DNA of 64,000 nt from JADJOY01 sp046331705 [NCBI: bacterium]. GTDB lineage: Bacteria > JADJOY01. The notes under the pieces were generated by a model. The model saw nothing but the letters and a program-made list of their open reading frames with translations. It searched no databases and was not told where the DNA came from. Where the stretch lies: positions 136,005-200,004 of the forward strand of contig JAXLQJ010000010.1 in assembly GCA_046331705.1 (NCBI GenBank), read 5' to 3'. Positions 36,790 through 45,017 of the stretch are shown here, piece by piece. Made by a program: the position numbers and the translations under genes. Every line of letters starts with the position of its first letter. Within the stretch, counting starts at the first letter, position 1.

Positions 36790-37605
36790 GTGGATCTCGA
36801 CGACGCGACGCGTTTCTCGGGCTGGCTCGACACGTCGACCACCATCGTCGCGCCCGATGCGGCGGCGCTCGCCGAGCGCGCCGCGCGCGAGGTGCTGGCG
36901 GACGCGCGCGCGGCGATCGACGCGCGCGGGCAGTTCACCTGGGTGCTCTCCGGCGGCAGCACGCCCCGCCGGCTCTACGCCCGCCTCGCCGCGCCGCCGT
37001 TTCGCGAGCAGATGCCGTGGGACCACACGCACGTCTTCTGGGGCGACGAGCGACACGTGCCGCCCGCGCACCCCGAGAGCGATTACGGCATGGCGTTCGA
37101 GGCGCTGCTCTCCAAGGTCCCGATCCCCGAGGCTCAGGTCCATCGAATCGAGGCCGAGCTCGCGGACGCGGCCGAGGCCGCGCGCCGCTACGAGGCCACC
37201 GTGCGCGCGGCGTTCCAGGCGCTGGGACAGCCGCTCGACCCGGTGCCGAGCTTCGACCTGGTGCTGCTCGGTCTGGGCGCGGACGGCCACACGGCCTCGC
37301 TCTTCCCCGGCTCGGCGGCGATCCAGGAGACCCGCAGCTGGGTCGCCGCGCCCTACGTCGAGAAATTCCGCACCCACCGCATCACCCTCACGCCCACGCT
37401 CTTCAACGCGGCCCGCCACGTGGTGTTCCTGGTGAGCGGCTCCGACAAGGCCGATGCGGTACACACGACCCAGCGCGGTCGCACCGATCCGCGCTGGCAC
37501 CCCGCGCAAGCGATCCGCCCCAGCCACGGGCGACTGACCTGGCTCGTCGACGCCGGCGCCGCGGCGCGGCTCGCGACCTCCGAGCCCGGCGCCACCTCCG
37601 CCTGA
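36790..37605 (+). CDS. pgl: 6-phosphogluconolactonase
   Basis: 271 aa from GTG 36790, 15 bp after glk. The family features are TWVLSGGSTPRRLYARLA, HVFWGDERHVPPAHPESDYG, VPSFDLVLLGLGADGHTASLFPG (shown in part) and HRITLTPTLFNAARHVVFLV. It hydrolyses 6-phosphoglucono-lactone between Zwf and Gnd. With it the operon holds every enzyme from glucose to ribose-5-P. Translation likely re-initiates after glk; the exact start is uncertain by a few codons. Confidence 0.92.
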   Translation: MDLDDATRFSGWLDTSTTIVAPDAAALAERAAREVLADARAAIDARGQFTWVLSGGSTPRRLYARLAAPPFREQMPWDHTHVFWGDERHVPPAHPESDYGMAFEALLSKVPIPEAQVHRIEAELADAAEAARRYEATVRAAFQALGQPLDPVPSFDLVLLGLGADGHTASLFPGSAAIQETRSWVAAPYVEKFRTHRITLTPTLFNAARHVVFLVSGSDKADAVHTTQRGRTDPRWHPAQAIRPSHGRLTWLVDAGAAARLATSEPGATSA

Positions 37606-37664
37606 CGCCCAGCTCCCCCGCGCCGGTCTGTTGACGCGCCTCCATGCCGCGACCGCCTCCGCTG

Positions 37665-37692
37665 GAGGGCGGCCGGTCCCTCGGCCGCCCTC
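37665..37692 (+). terminator. Hairpin after the sugar-phosphate operon
   Basis: GAGGGCGGCCG (37665-37675) pairs perfectly with CGGCCGCCCTC (37682-37692) over a 6-nt loop, 60 bp past pgl. No T-run follows. It marks the boundary between the metabolic operon and the conflict/DGR island, whose first gene starts at 37889; 37693-37888 contains no gene I can see and should hold the island promoter. Confidence 0.5.
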
Positions 37693-37888
37693 ACGAGCGC
37701 TCCCGCCGCTTGCGCACGGAACCTCCGACCGGCGCGATTACCGCGCCGCGCCAGGGCGTCTTCAGAACGCGCCGGCATCGCTCCCCGACGAGTAGCGCAA
37801 GCACCTCCGCGGCCCCGCGCGTTGTGCCCCTCGACTGGGGTTTCTCTCGATGGCAGGATGCTCCTTCGGCTCGCATCCGGAGGCTCCC

Positions 37889-38215
37889 ATGAGCAAACCG
37901 ACTCAGATCACGACCGAGGGAATCGGACTCCAAGAGCTGATCCAGCAGCTTCGGGCCGATCTCTCGCGAGCCATGAAGGACGGGGAGAACGCGGACCTGC
38001 GCTTCGAGCTGCAAGCCATCGACCTCGAGCTGCAAGTGGTCGTGACGAAAGAGGACGGGGGCCAGATCGGCTTCAAGATCCTTCCTTTCAGCGGCACGGC
38101 CACCGACAAGCTCGACCGCAAGGTGACGCAGACGATCAAGCTCAAGCTGGCGCCGTCCGCCGACAGCTCGAAGCTGGTCTCGGACGTGCGGGATCTGCCT
38201 CTGGAGAGCCAGTGA
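37889..38215 (+). CDS. Trypsin-co-occurring domain 2 (trypco2) protein
   Basis: 108 aa from ATG 37889, with CCGGAGG 6-11 bases upstream. The motif GLQELIQQLRADLSRAMKDG, then LRFELQAIDLELQVVVTKED and VTQTIKLKLAP, matches the trypco2 family. These small domains sit next to trypsin-like proteases in predicted NTP-dependent conflict systems. It is followed after 47 bp by exactly such a protease. Trypco domains are thought to regulate or target the peptidase; the details are unknown. This gene is intact, unlike the next ones. Confidence 0.8.
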   Translation: MSKPTQITTEGIGLQELIQQLRADLSRAMKDGENADLRFELQAIDLELQVVVTKEDGGQIGFKILPFSGTATDKLDRKVTQTIKLKLAPSADSSKLVSDVRDLPLESQ

Positions 38216-38262
38216 CGACTGTCGAGAACGCCGCTGCGTCACCTTCAATCTGAGCGGCTGCC

Positions 38263-39453
38263 ATGTCTAACTGGGACCGGCGATTTGCCGTCGCGATCAG
38301 CGTCGAGCTGACCTCGGGCAAATCGTCTGTCGGGTCTGGCTACGCCATCGCGCCGAATCTCATCCTGACTGCGCGACACGTTGCTCGGCCGGCGAAGGCC
38401 AAGGCAGACGCCACGCCGTACGTGCATCTCGTGAATCTCGATCGAAGCAAGCATCCGGCACGACTGCGTTGGGCGCCGACCACCGACGAGGACATTGCGC
38501 TCCTCGAGGTCGAGCATGTCATCGATGAGAAGCTGACCCCTGGTCGATCCTGGCCGCCCACCCGCTCGACGCTGTGGGTAACTGGCAAGCAGAGGGCTTT
38601 CCCGCGCTGCGATCGACAGCGAGGACCCGCTCGCCCCGCACCGTTCGAGGGACGAATTCATCCATCGGTCCCGAGACGTCCGCAGCTGCTCCTCGATGGC
38701 GTCGTTGCCCGAGAACCGGGACGATTGGGGCGGCATGTCTGGTGCCGGTGTTTTCGTCGAGGCACGCCTCGTTGGGGTGGTGAAGCGCATCCCACCTGGG
38801 AAGATGCGCAATCGCAACCTCGCGGCTACTCCTATCCTGGTTTCTCGGCGACTCCGAGTTTCGAGCGATTCTCGGCGATCCCGGAGCGGGCCGGCTGGCA
38901 CAGCTCGAGCGTGAGGTGATCCGAATCCTCCAGCATGACGACCCTGCTCGCGCAGAGCTCGCCGCGCTGCTCGGCCTCGACGCAGCTTCACCGCTGGACG
39001 ACGTGGCGAGGCGGGTTCTCGCGGATCGTCGGGCGGACACCGTGCTCTTCACCCTGGCCAAGGCCGCGCGACGCTCTCGCAATTCGGTGCATCCGGCGGT
39101 GGGGCCGGCCCGTACCGCCGCTTGCTCGGCGTGGTGTTGCCTCACTGCGTCGACTGGGACGGAGTCGCGCGGGCCCTCGACCGGTGGTTGCTAGACGGCA
39201 GTGCGTCCAAGGACCTGATCGTGGTGCCCGTAGCCACGTGTGCCATCGCCGAGGTCTTGATGGCGCGTGCCCGAGGACAGCGGCAGACTTCGTTGCGACG
39301 AATGAGAGCGTCGTCGGTAGCACGGCGATCTGGGTGCGACGCAAGCCCGGCATGGATCAAGACGGTCTACTGACGAACAAGGAATTGGTCGAGGCTCGCG
39401 GCAAGCTACTTCAAGCAGAGGCGCCCACGTTCGACGCACCCGAAAGAAAGTGA
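38263..39453 (+). pseudogene. Trypsin-like serine protease of the conflict system, frameshifted
   Basis: Starts at ATG 38263 (MSNWDRRFAVAISVEL). Catalytic His39 lies in LILTARHVA and Asp77 in TDEDIALLEV. The Ser is in DDWGGMSGAGVFVE (TCT at 38738), but that segment is in a different frame. After the Ser the protein continues as FLGDSEFRAILGDPGAGRL and VIRILQHDDPARAELAALLG, then LLGVVLPHCVDWDGVARALD and GSTAIWVRRKPGMDQDGLL before the stop at 39451-39453. At least five frame changes (near 38560, 38630, 38690, 38840, 39080-39330) interrupt it, yet each segment is well conserved in character. It is probably the effector or signalling protease of the system. It is either inactivated or affected by sequence indels. 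Confidence 0.75.
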
Positions 39454-39683
39454 CCGACGCCCTCAGCATGCTCAAGCGACTATCGCCTGAGGCTCAGCCC
39501 TACTTCGTCGTGGATCCAGACGGCGATGGGAATGCTCGTGGTGAAGAGGTGAACGGTCTCGCGAAGCGCGTGAAGAGCGTGCTCACGCCATTCGTGGTCC
39601 TGGCGCTGAGCCCTCACGTGGGCGACGACACTGCCGAGGGCGGGCTCGAGTTCGCGATTCGTGAGATCATCGGCGATCACTGA
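39450..39683 (+). CDS. 77-aa protein of the conflict locus
   Basis: GTG 39450 overlaps the protease stop (GTGA), so it is translationally coupled. The product MTDALSMLKRLSPEAQPYF ... ends in EGGLEFAIREIIGDH. It contains VDPDGDGNARGEEVNGLAKR, an acidic loop, and a central strand TPFVVLALSPHV. No cysteine, membrane helix or known motif is visible. It lies 17 bp before the MoxR gene. It may be a small adaptor between protease and ATPase; that is inference from position only. Confidence 0.55.
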   Translation: MTDALSMLKRLSPEAQPYFVVDPDGDGNARGEEVNGLAKRVKSVLTPFVVLALSPHVGDDTAEGGLEFAIREIIGDH

Positions 39684-39700
39684 CGCGAGGGCGAAGGATC

Positions 39701-40690
39701 ATGGCCAAGGACTTCCTCGAATGCACGGAGGGGACGCGGATCGATCTGCCCGCTCACGGCGCACTCCCGGCTGCGGTGCACGTGTTCGATGCCGAATCGG
39801 TGCATGCCATCAATGCGGCACTCGCCGCAGAACGGCCACTGCTGGTCCGTGGTGAACCGGGCACCGGGAAGAGTCAGCTCGCGCGCGCCGCCGCCGTGGC
39901 GCTCAAGGGGGGATACAGGTCGAAGGTGATCGATGCCCGCACCGAGGTCCAGGATCTGTTCTTCACGTTCGACGCAGTGGCACGGCTTGCGGAAGCGCAG
40001 CTCCAGGGCGCGCTTCGCAGTGCCAAGCTCCAAGTCCAGCGCCGAGCGGCTCGACGAGCAGAACTTTCTCGCCCCCGGTCCGCTTTGGTGGGGCTTCGAC
40101 TGGGCTTCTGCGGATCAACAAGCCCGCCGCGTGGGCGCCCATCGCCCGCCGTCACCGAACGACGCCACCGCAGCGCGAGCCGTGGTGCTGCTCGATGAGA
40201 TCGACAAGGCCGACAGCTCGGTCCCAAACGGGCTCTCGAAGCCCTCGGGAACGGTGAGTTCACGGTTCCTCGGCCGCGGCGGCAAGCCGATCCGTCTCGA
40301 GCGCGAGCGTGCTCCGCTCGTGGTCGTCACGACGAACGAGGAGCGCTCGCTTCCCGACGCCTTTCCTCCGTCGCTGTCTCGTGCTCCAGATCCGCTTGGC
40401 CGAGTCGCCGGCGGAGCTCGTGGAGTGGTTGGTGAAACGGGGAAAGGCCCATTTCCCCGCCATGACGGAGCCCATCCTTCGCGAGGCCGCGGAACTCCTC
40501 GTGAAGGAGCGTGGTGATCAAGAAGCGCTCGGGTTGTGCCCCCGGTCAGGCGGAGTACCTGGATCTGGTGCGAGATTCTCGAGCGACTTGCGGCAACGAA
40601 GCGTGGTGACCGTGCCAAGGCACAGAGGAAGCTGCTCAACGACGTGAAGCGATTCGCGCTGCGCAAGCACCCGACGAGGTCGCGGTGTAG
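39701..40690 (+). pseudogene. MoxR-type AAA+ ATPase, frameshifted
   Basis: ATG 39701. Walker A is LLVRGEPGTGKSQLARAAA at residues of about 48-66. Walker B, AVVLLDEIDKADSSVPNGLL, lies near 40180-40220 in a second frame. APLVVVTTNEERSLPDAFLR (sensor 1 and arginine region) and LRRCLVLQIRLAESPAELVE follow, partly in a third frame. The C-terminal lid, EYLDLVRILERLAATKRGD then LLNDVKRFALRKHP, ends at the stop 40688-40690. Frame changes occur near 40040, 40225-40250, 40365 and 40535. MoxR ATPases act with vWA proteins as chaperones or remodelers. Here the ATPase sits between a protease and a vWA/FGE protein. Confidence 0.8.
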
Positions 40691-40693
40691 GCC

Positions 40694-43168
40694 GTGGCGC
40701 GCCGGACCGCAAAGCGTCGTCGCACCAGCCATGGCGCGCGGCGCCGCTCTCACGCGCGAACCTCCGTCGGTCTTGCGGATCTTCTGCTCCGCGCTCCATT
40801 CCAACGCCCAGCGCGATTGGCCGAGCGTTGCGGCGCTGCTCGAGTACGAGCTGGTGGAGCCAGCGATTGCACCGCGAGGTCGCATGCCGCGGCGTCCGCG
40901 CGCGTCCTCGGTCGACGAGGCGGAAACGAGCCTCCCCAGCAGCGAGCTTCCTGCGTCACCGCTTCGGCTCACTCCATTCTGGCGCGCCGAAGAGATCACC
41001 GTACGACCCGACCGCCCGAAACGTCGCCGAGACCCGCTGCCCCCTGGAGTCCGGCCTCTAACGCGCGCAGAGCGCCGAGGCGAGCAAGCGCTCGAGACAA
41101 GCCCGACTAGCCCGCCTGCAGTGCCGTTACGCGCGTGGCCAACGCTTCTGAGCTGGAGCGGCGCCTCGCGGGGCGCTCCCATGGTCGTCAGATCGACATC
41201 GAGACTCTGGTTCGTGCTTGGTACCGCGGCCAAGTGGTGTCGCGCATTCCGTATCGCACCCGCCGTGCGTGGCCGGGGCGGTTCACCCTCATCTTTGACA
41301 GGAGCCATCGGCTGCGACCCTTCTGGAGGATGAAGACCGCGTCGAGGATGGGTCCCTGCGGGCGTGCGGCCCGAACAGGATCAGCGAGTCCTTCAGACCC
41401 GATGGCACGCGCCTCGTGCTCGACAGGGAAAACCGTCCGAAACGGCTCGTCGTACGCGATGACCTGAGCGACGGTCCGATCCTCGCGCTCACAGATCTCG
41501 GGATCTATGGGGATTCCAGCACCCGAACTTCCTGGCTTCGTGAGGGAGAGCTTCGGCGGCGAAACGGCCAGGCTCTGGTTGCGCTTGTGCCATGCCCCAC
41601 GGAGCGCTGGCCGCGGCGGCTCACGAATCCCTGGCACGGCGTGGCTTGGGAAGCGGTACGGCCGGCACCCCCACCGAGGCAACACGTAGCGCGCGCATCC
41701 GCGAGCGACCCAGACACACTCGAGGTTCGTGCTGAGCGCCTCATGCGTCTGTTGGCGCACGCCGAGTGGATTGAGCCGGGGCTCATGCGCGCAGTCCGTA
41801 GGCTATTGCCTGCGGCGGACGCCGACGTGGGGACGGAGGCCGACGTTTGGGGTGGGACACCTGGCCCCAGCGTGGAGATTCCACCGGCGCTCCGAGTGAG
41901 GCTGCGCCAGGAATTTGCGAACGAGCCCGAGGCGCTCCGCCGCGCGGTACTGGAGCAAATTTCGCTCTGGCATTCCTCACTGCCTCCGGAGGTCTGGTGT
42001 GCCGAATGGTGGGCACTCGACCGGGAGAGCAAGCGCCTCGTGCCGGGCCAGGACGCTGTGCGGGCGCGGAACATGGCGTGGCGATTTCTGGCCACGCTGC
42101 CTTCTCCGCACGTGGATGCCGCCGGCAAGACCGCCGTCGCGCGCTGGCTCCGCTCGTGCGAGGAGGCTTGGCGCTCTGTGCTGCCCGAGGACCCACAGCT
42201 CCGCGAATCACTTGGCCGTGCGTGGCTCCTTCTTCATCATGGTGACACGCGGACGATGGCACCAGCGGGCGTCGAGCTAGAGCTGGCTCGACGATCTCCT
42301 CCGGATCGGAGCGTCGGCGCGTGACCTCGATGTGGCATGACGGCCAGTTCCTGCGCTGCCTGGATTCAGGCGTCTCGCACCGCACGGCGCCGCGCGGAGC
42401 TTCGTCGCACGCGTGCGGCTCGTGCAGCCTGGACTCCAGGTTGAGTCCGTAACCCGGGCGGAACGAGCCCAGGTCGATCTCGAGCAGAAAGCGCAACTCG
42501 AGCTTTCACCAAGCTCGTCGGTCATCCTCCACACCGATCGCACACGGCTGCGGCTCGGGATCTTCGAGCGTCCTGAGTGGGCGGCCGCCGTGGGGCGCGA
42601 TCGCTTCGGGCTGTGGGCGGAGATCGAGGTGAAGGGCGTGCGTCTTCGGCTGCGATGGATTCCGCCGGGGCGGTTCTGGATGGGACCGCAGAAGATGAGC
42701 CGGGAAGGCTCCCGCGGAACACCGCCGGCAGGTCACGGTCACCCACGGCTTCTGGCTCGGGGAAACCCCGTGCACACAGGATCTGTGGCAAGCGGTGATG
42801 AACGCGAATCCCGGCATGTTCAGGTCCGACCCGTCCGGTGGAGCAAGTGAGCTGGAACGGATTGCCAGCGCTTCTTCGAGCGGCTTGCGCAGCACGTGCC
42901 GGATCTGACGCTTGTGCCGTCCGAGCGGAGTGGGAATACGCCTGTCGCGCCGGCACCGAGTCCGCGACGTACGCCGGCGATCTCGACATCGCGGTGAGAA
43001 CCACGCCCCCGTGCTCGACGGAATCGCCTGGTACGCGGGGAACAGCGGGATCGGCTTCGAGCTGGAAAACGGCTACGACTCTTCGACCTGGAGCGAGAAG
43101 CAGCACGCGCACTCGCGCGCAGGCACGCATCCGGTGGGCCAGAAGCCAACGCATGGGGCCTTCGCGAC
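40694..43168 (+). pseudogene. vWA-like region fused to a first FGE-sulfatase domain, frameshifted
   Basis: GTG 40694, four bases after the MoxR stop, opens a long protein recoverable only across frames. Segments include SVAALLEYELVEPAIAPRG, PLPPGVRPLTRAE, RQIDIETLVRAWYRGQVV and RFTLIFDRSHRLRPFW. Then come GPILALTDLGIYGDSSTRTS and ALVALVPCPTERWPRRL. IFDRS and ALTDLG sit where a vWA domain has its MIDAS DxS and T/D motifs, so I suggest a degenerate vWA. A helical region (41700-42280) follows. From 42550 an FGE domain (GLWAEIEVKGVRLRLRWIPPG, THGFWLGETPCTQDLWQA, EWEYACRAGTESATYAGDL) is broken by at least seven shifts between 42687 and 43170. In frame at the end it runs directly into the intact FGE copy downstream, so both belong to one protein of about 1,240 aa. 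Confidence 0.6.
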
Positions 43169-44434
43169 ATGCTCGGCAACGTTTTCGAGTGGTGCGCCGA
43201 CCGCTTCGACACGGAAGGGTCGGTGCTGCCACATCCGGAGGGAATTCCGCCGAGCGACCTCCGCGTCGCACGTGGTGGTTCCTGCGGTTCGCGTGCGCTC
43301 GAGGTCCGCGCGGCGTTTCGCTACGCACGCGCCAGCGAGGCGACCAACGGCGACCTGGGGTTTCGCCTCGCGGCGCGGCTCGAGGCAGTTCCGAGTCTGA
43401 TCCCCTCTCGCACCCAGTTACTTGCGGAGTTTGGTGCGCCCGACGACATCGATTGGGCACGTGACCTTGGGCGCGATCGGTTTGGGTTGTGGGCGGAGAT
43501 CGAGGTGAAGGGCGTTCGTCATCGGCTGCGATGGATTCCGCCGGGGCGGTTCTGGATGGGCTCACCCGAAGGCGAGGCTGGGCGGTGGGAGGACGAAGGA
43601 CCGCGGCATCTGGTCACGTTGAGCCGTGGCTTCTGGCTCGGGGAGACCCCGTGTACGCAGGCGCTGTGGGAAGCGGTGACGGGCAAGAACCCAAGCGAGT
43701 TCAAGAGCCCGACGCGTCCCGTGGAGCAGGTGAGCTGGAACGATTGCCAGAGGTTCCTCGCGCGCCTCGATGAAGCCGTGCCGGGGTTCGTGCCACGACT
43801 TCCCTCGGAGGCGGAGTGGGAGTACGCGTGCCGCGCCGGAACCGAGACCGCCACCTACGCCGGTGATCTCGAGATCCTCGGTGAGCGGAACGCGCCCCTG
43901 CTGGACCCGATCGCCTGGTACGGCGGAAACAGTGGAAAGGGCTTCGATCTGAAGAAGGGCTTCGACTCCTCCGATTGGCCGGAGAAGCAGTACGACCACC
44001 GCCGAGCAGGTACGCGGCCCGTGGGCGAGAAGGCGCCCAATCCATGGGGGCTTCGCGACATGCTCGGGAACGTCTACGAGTGGTGCAGCGACGGGTACGG
44101 GCCGTACGCTCCGGGTGCGGTGCAAGACCCCGCAGGACCTGCCGAGGGCTCGCTTCGCGTGCTCCGTGGCGGCTCTTGGCTCTCGCACGCTGAGTACGTG
44201 CGTGCGGCGCACCGGATCAGGGGCGGGCCGGACGCTCGCGACGGCTACCTTGGCTTCCGCCTTGCCCGAGGTCAGGGTGCGCCAGGCCAGGAAAGCGAGC
44301 GTGCCGGAGGGGGCGCGGCGCGGGCCGGCCAGGCGGGGACCGCCGTCGGCCCGGCCCGAAGCACGCGACCCCAAGGCGTAAGCCAAGGAGCGGGTGTCAC
44401 GAAGACGCGCGCATCGTCCAAGCGGAAGCAATAG
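43169..44434 (+). CDS. FGE-sulfatase domain protein carrying DGR variable repeat 1
   Basis: The uninterrupted 421-codon 3' part of the gene that begins at 40694. It holds the end of the first FGE domain (DMLGNVFEWCADRFDTEGS, then RVARGGSCGSRALEVRAAF) and a complete second one: FGLWAEIEVKGVRHRLRWIP, RHLVTLSRGFWLGETPCTQA, EWEYACRAGTETATYAGDLE and RDMLGNVYEWCSDGYGPYAP. The closing C-type-lectin-fold segment is RVLRGGSWLSHAEYVRAAH ... YLGFRLARG. That closing segment is VR1. The FGE/SUMF1 fold is used in many DGR targets as a hypervariable ligand-binding scaffold rather than as an enzyme. A basic, low-complexity tail of about 55 residues follows VR1. ATG 43169 is an in-frame Met, probably not the native start. 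Confidence 0.8.
   Translation: MLGNVFEWCADRFDTEGSVLPHPEGIPPSDLRVARGGSCGSRALEVRAAFRYARASEATNGDLGFRLAARLEAVPSLIPSRTQLLAEFGAPDDIDWARDLGRDRFGLWAEIEVKGVRHRLRWIPPGRFWMGSPEGEAGRWEDEGPRHLVTLSRGFWLGETPCTQALWEAVTGKNPSEFKSPTRPVEQVSWNDCQRFLARLDEAVPGFVPRLPSEAEWEYACRAGTETATYAGDLEILGERNAPLLDPIAWYGGNSGKGFDLKKGFDSSDWPEKQYDHRRAGTRPVGEKAPNPWGLRDMLGNVYEWCSDGYGPYAPGAVQDPAGPAEGSLRVLRGGSWLSHAEYVRAAHRIRGGPDARDGYLGFRLARGQGAPGQESERAGGGAARAGQAGTAVGPARSTRPQGVSQGAGVTKTRASSKRKQ
44143..44270 (+). repeat. DGR variable repeat 1 (VR1)
   Basis: 128 bp aligning without gaps to the template repeat at 46065-46192. There are 17 substitutions, of which 16 replace a TR adenine (A to C, T or G) and one replaces a T. The first ten and last twenty-odd bases (CTTGGCTTCCGCCTTGCCCG) are identical to the TR. 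It encodes the last strand-loop of the FGE domain, and variable codons are mainly AAC (Asn) in the TR. Outside the repeat VR1 and VR2 continue alike (GTCAGGGTGCGCCA) while the TR differs. Confidence 0.95.
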
Positions 44435-44449
44435 GCTCATGGCCAGACC

Positions 44450-44485
44450 ACGCGCGGCCCTTGGCCGCGCGTCGCGCATTTTTCG
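44450..44485 (+). terminator. Hairpin downstream of the VR1 gene
   Basis: ACGCGCGGCC (44450-44459) pairs with GGCCGCGCGT (44463-44472) over a 3-nt loop, followed by GCGCATTTTTCGCG with a T-run at 44479-44483. It starts 15 bp after the stop codon. It is a plausible rho-independent terminator. Hairpins or cruciforms just beyond VR regions are also known to aid DGR target recognition. Confidence 0.55.
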
Positions 44486-44515
44486 CGAAGCTCACGAGTG
44501 GGAGCCGCCGTGCGT

Positions 44516-44851
44516 ATGCGCTTCTTCACGATTCCCGTCTTCGCCGACGACACTGCCGCGAACGAGCTCAACGGGTTCCTCGCCTCCCGTCGCGTGCTTT
44601 CGATCGATCGCCGGCTGATCGACGACGGCCCGGGGAGTGCTTGGGCCGTGTGCGTCACCTACCTCGACGCGACGAGCGGCGCGGCACCGATCAAGAAGGG
44701 CAAAGTCGACTACAAAGAGGTGCTTTCCGACGGCGATTTCGCAGTGTTCGTGCGCCTGCGCGCACTTCGGAAGAGCTTGGCCGAGCGCGATGCCGTACCC
44801 GCCTACGCCATCTTCACGAACGAGCAGCTCGCCGCGATGGTCGAGCGGTGA
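44516..44851 (+). CDS. HRDC-type DGR accessory protein, N-terminal part
   Basis: From ATG 44516 (GGGAG upstream; MRFFTIPVFADDTAANELN is the family-type start) 111 codons run to a TGA at 44849-44851. Content: NGFLASRRVLSIDRRLIDDG, WAVCVTYLDAT, GKVDYKEVLSDGDFAVFVRL and the first HRDC helices ALRKSLAERDAVPAYAIFTN. Proteins of this kind, with HRDC (helicase and RNase D C-terminal) domains, are a recognised accessory class in DGRs lacking Avd, and presumably bind nucleic acid during mutagenic reverse transcription. The stop falls inside the HRDC domain; the missing half continues in the same frame right after it. Confidence 0.75.
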   Translation: MRFFTIPVFADDTAANELNGFLASRRVLSIDRRLIDDGPGSAWAVCVTYLDATSGAAPIKKGKVDYKEVLSDGDFAVFVRLRALRKSLAERDAVPAYAIFTNEQLAAMVER

Positions 44852-45010
44852 GTGAGCACGGCGGCCGACATCGAGTCGATTGAAGGTGTCGGCAAGTCGC
44901 GGGTGGAGAAGTACGGCGCCGCGTTCCTCGAGATCCTGTGCTCCGCGGACCTCGCCGCGGCGCCAGCCGCCCTGACGGCCACCACCACCACCACCACCGC
45001 CGCCGAGTAG
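44852..45010 (+). pseudogene. C-terminal half of the HRDC accessory protein after an in-frame TGA
   Basis: Immediately after TGA 44849-44851 and in the same frame, 52 codons read VSTAADIESIEGVGKSRVEK then YGAAFLEIL. These are the IEGVGKSRVEKYG helix-hairpin signature that completes an HRDC domain, followed by an Ala/Thr tail with six consecutive Thr codons and a TAG at 45008-45010. A single base change (for example CGA to TGA) would explain the break. GTG 44852 could re-initiate (TGAGTG), which would give two coupled half-proteins. The RT gene starts 7 bp later. Confidence 0.65.
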
Positions 45011-45017
45011 GCCGCCG

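Noticed and set aside
37850-37888. A longer trypco2 protein starting at an upstream in-frame ATG (37850)
   Set aside because: The extra residues are not family-like, and ATG 37889 has a proper CCGGAGG site.
43258-43377. A third DGR variable repeat in the first FGE domain
   Set aside because: The protein motif matches, but the DNA differs from the TR at many non-adenine positions (for example GGTGGTTCCTGC against GGCGGCTCTTGG) and lacks the identical 3' tract, so it is a diverged homologue and not a current target.
41000-44500. Formylglycine-generating enzyme acting on a sulfatase
   Set aside because: No sulfatase gene is in the window and the C-terminal end is a DGR variable region, which fits a binding scaffold rather than a catalytic protein.
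44978-45004. Microsatellite-like ACC/GCC run as a phase-variation site
   Set aside because: It is a trinucleotide run near a C-terminal tail, so length changes stay in frame and would not switch expression.
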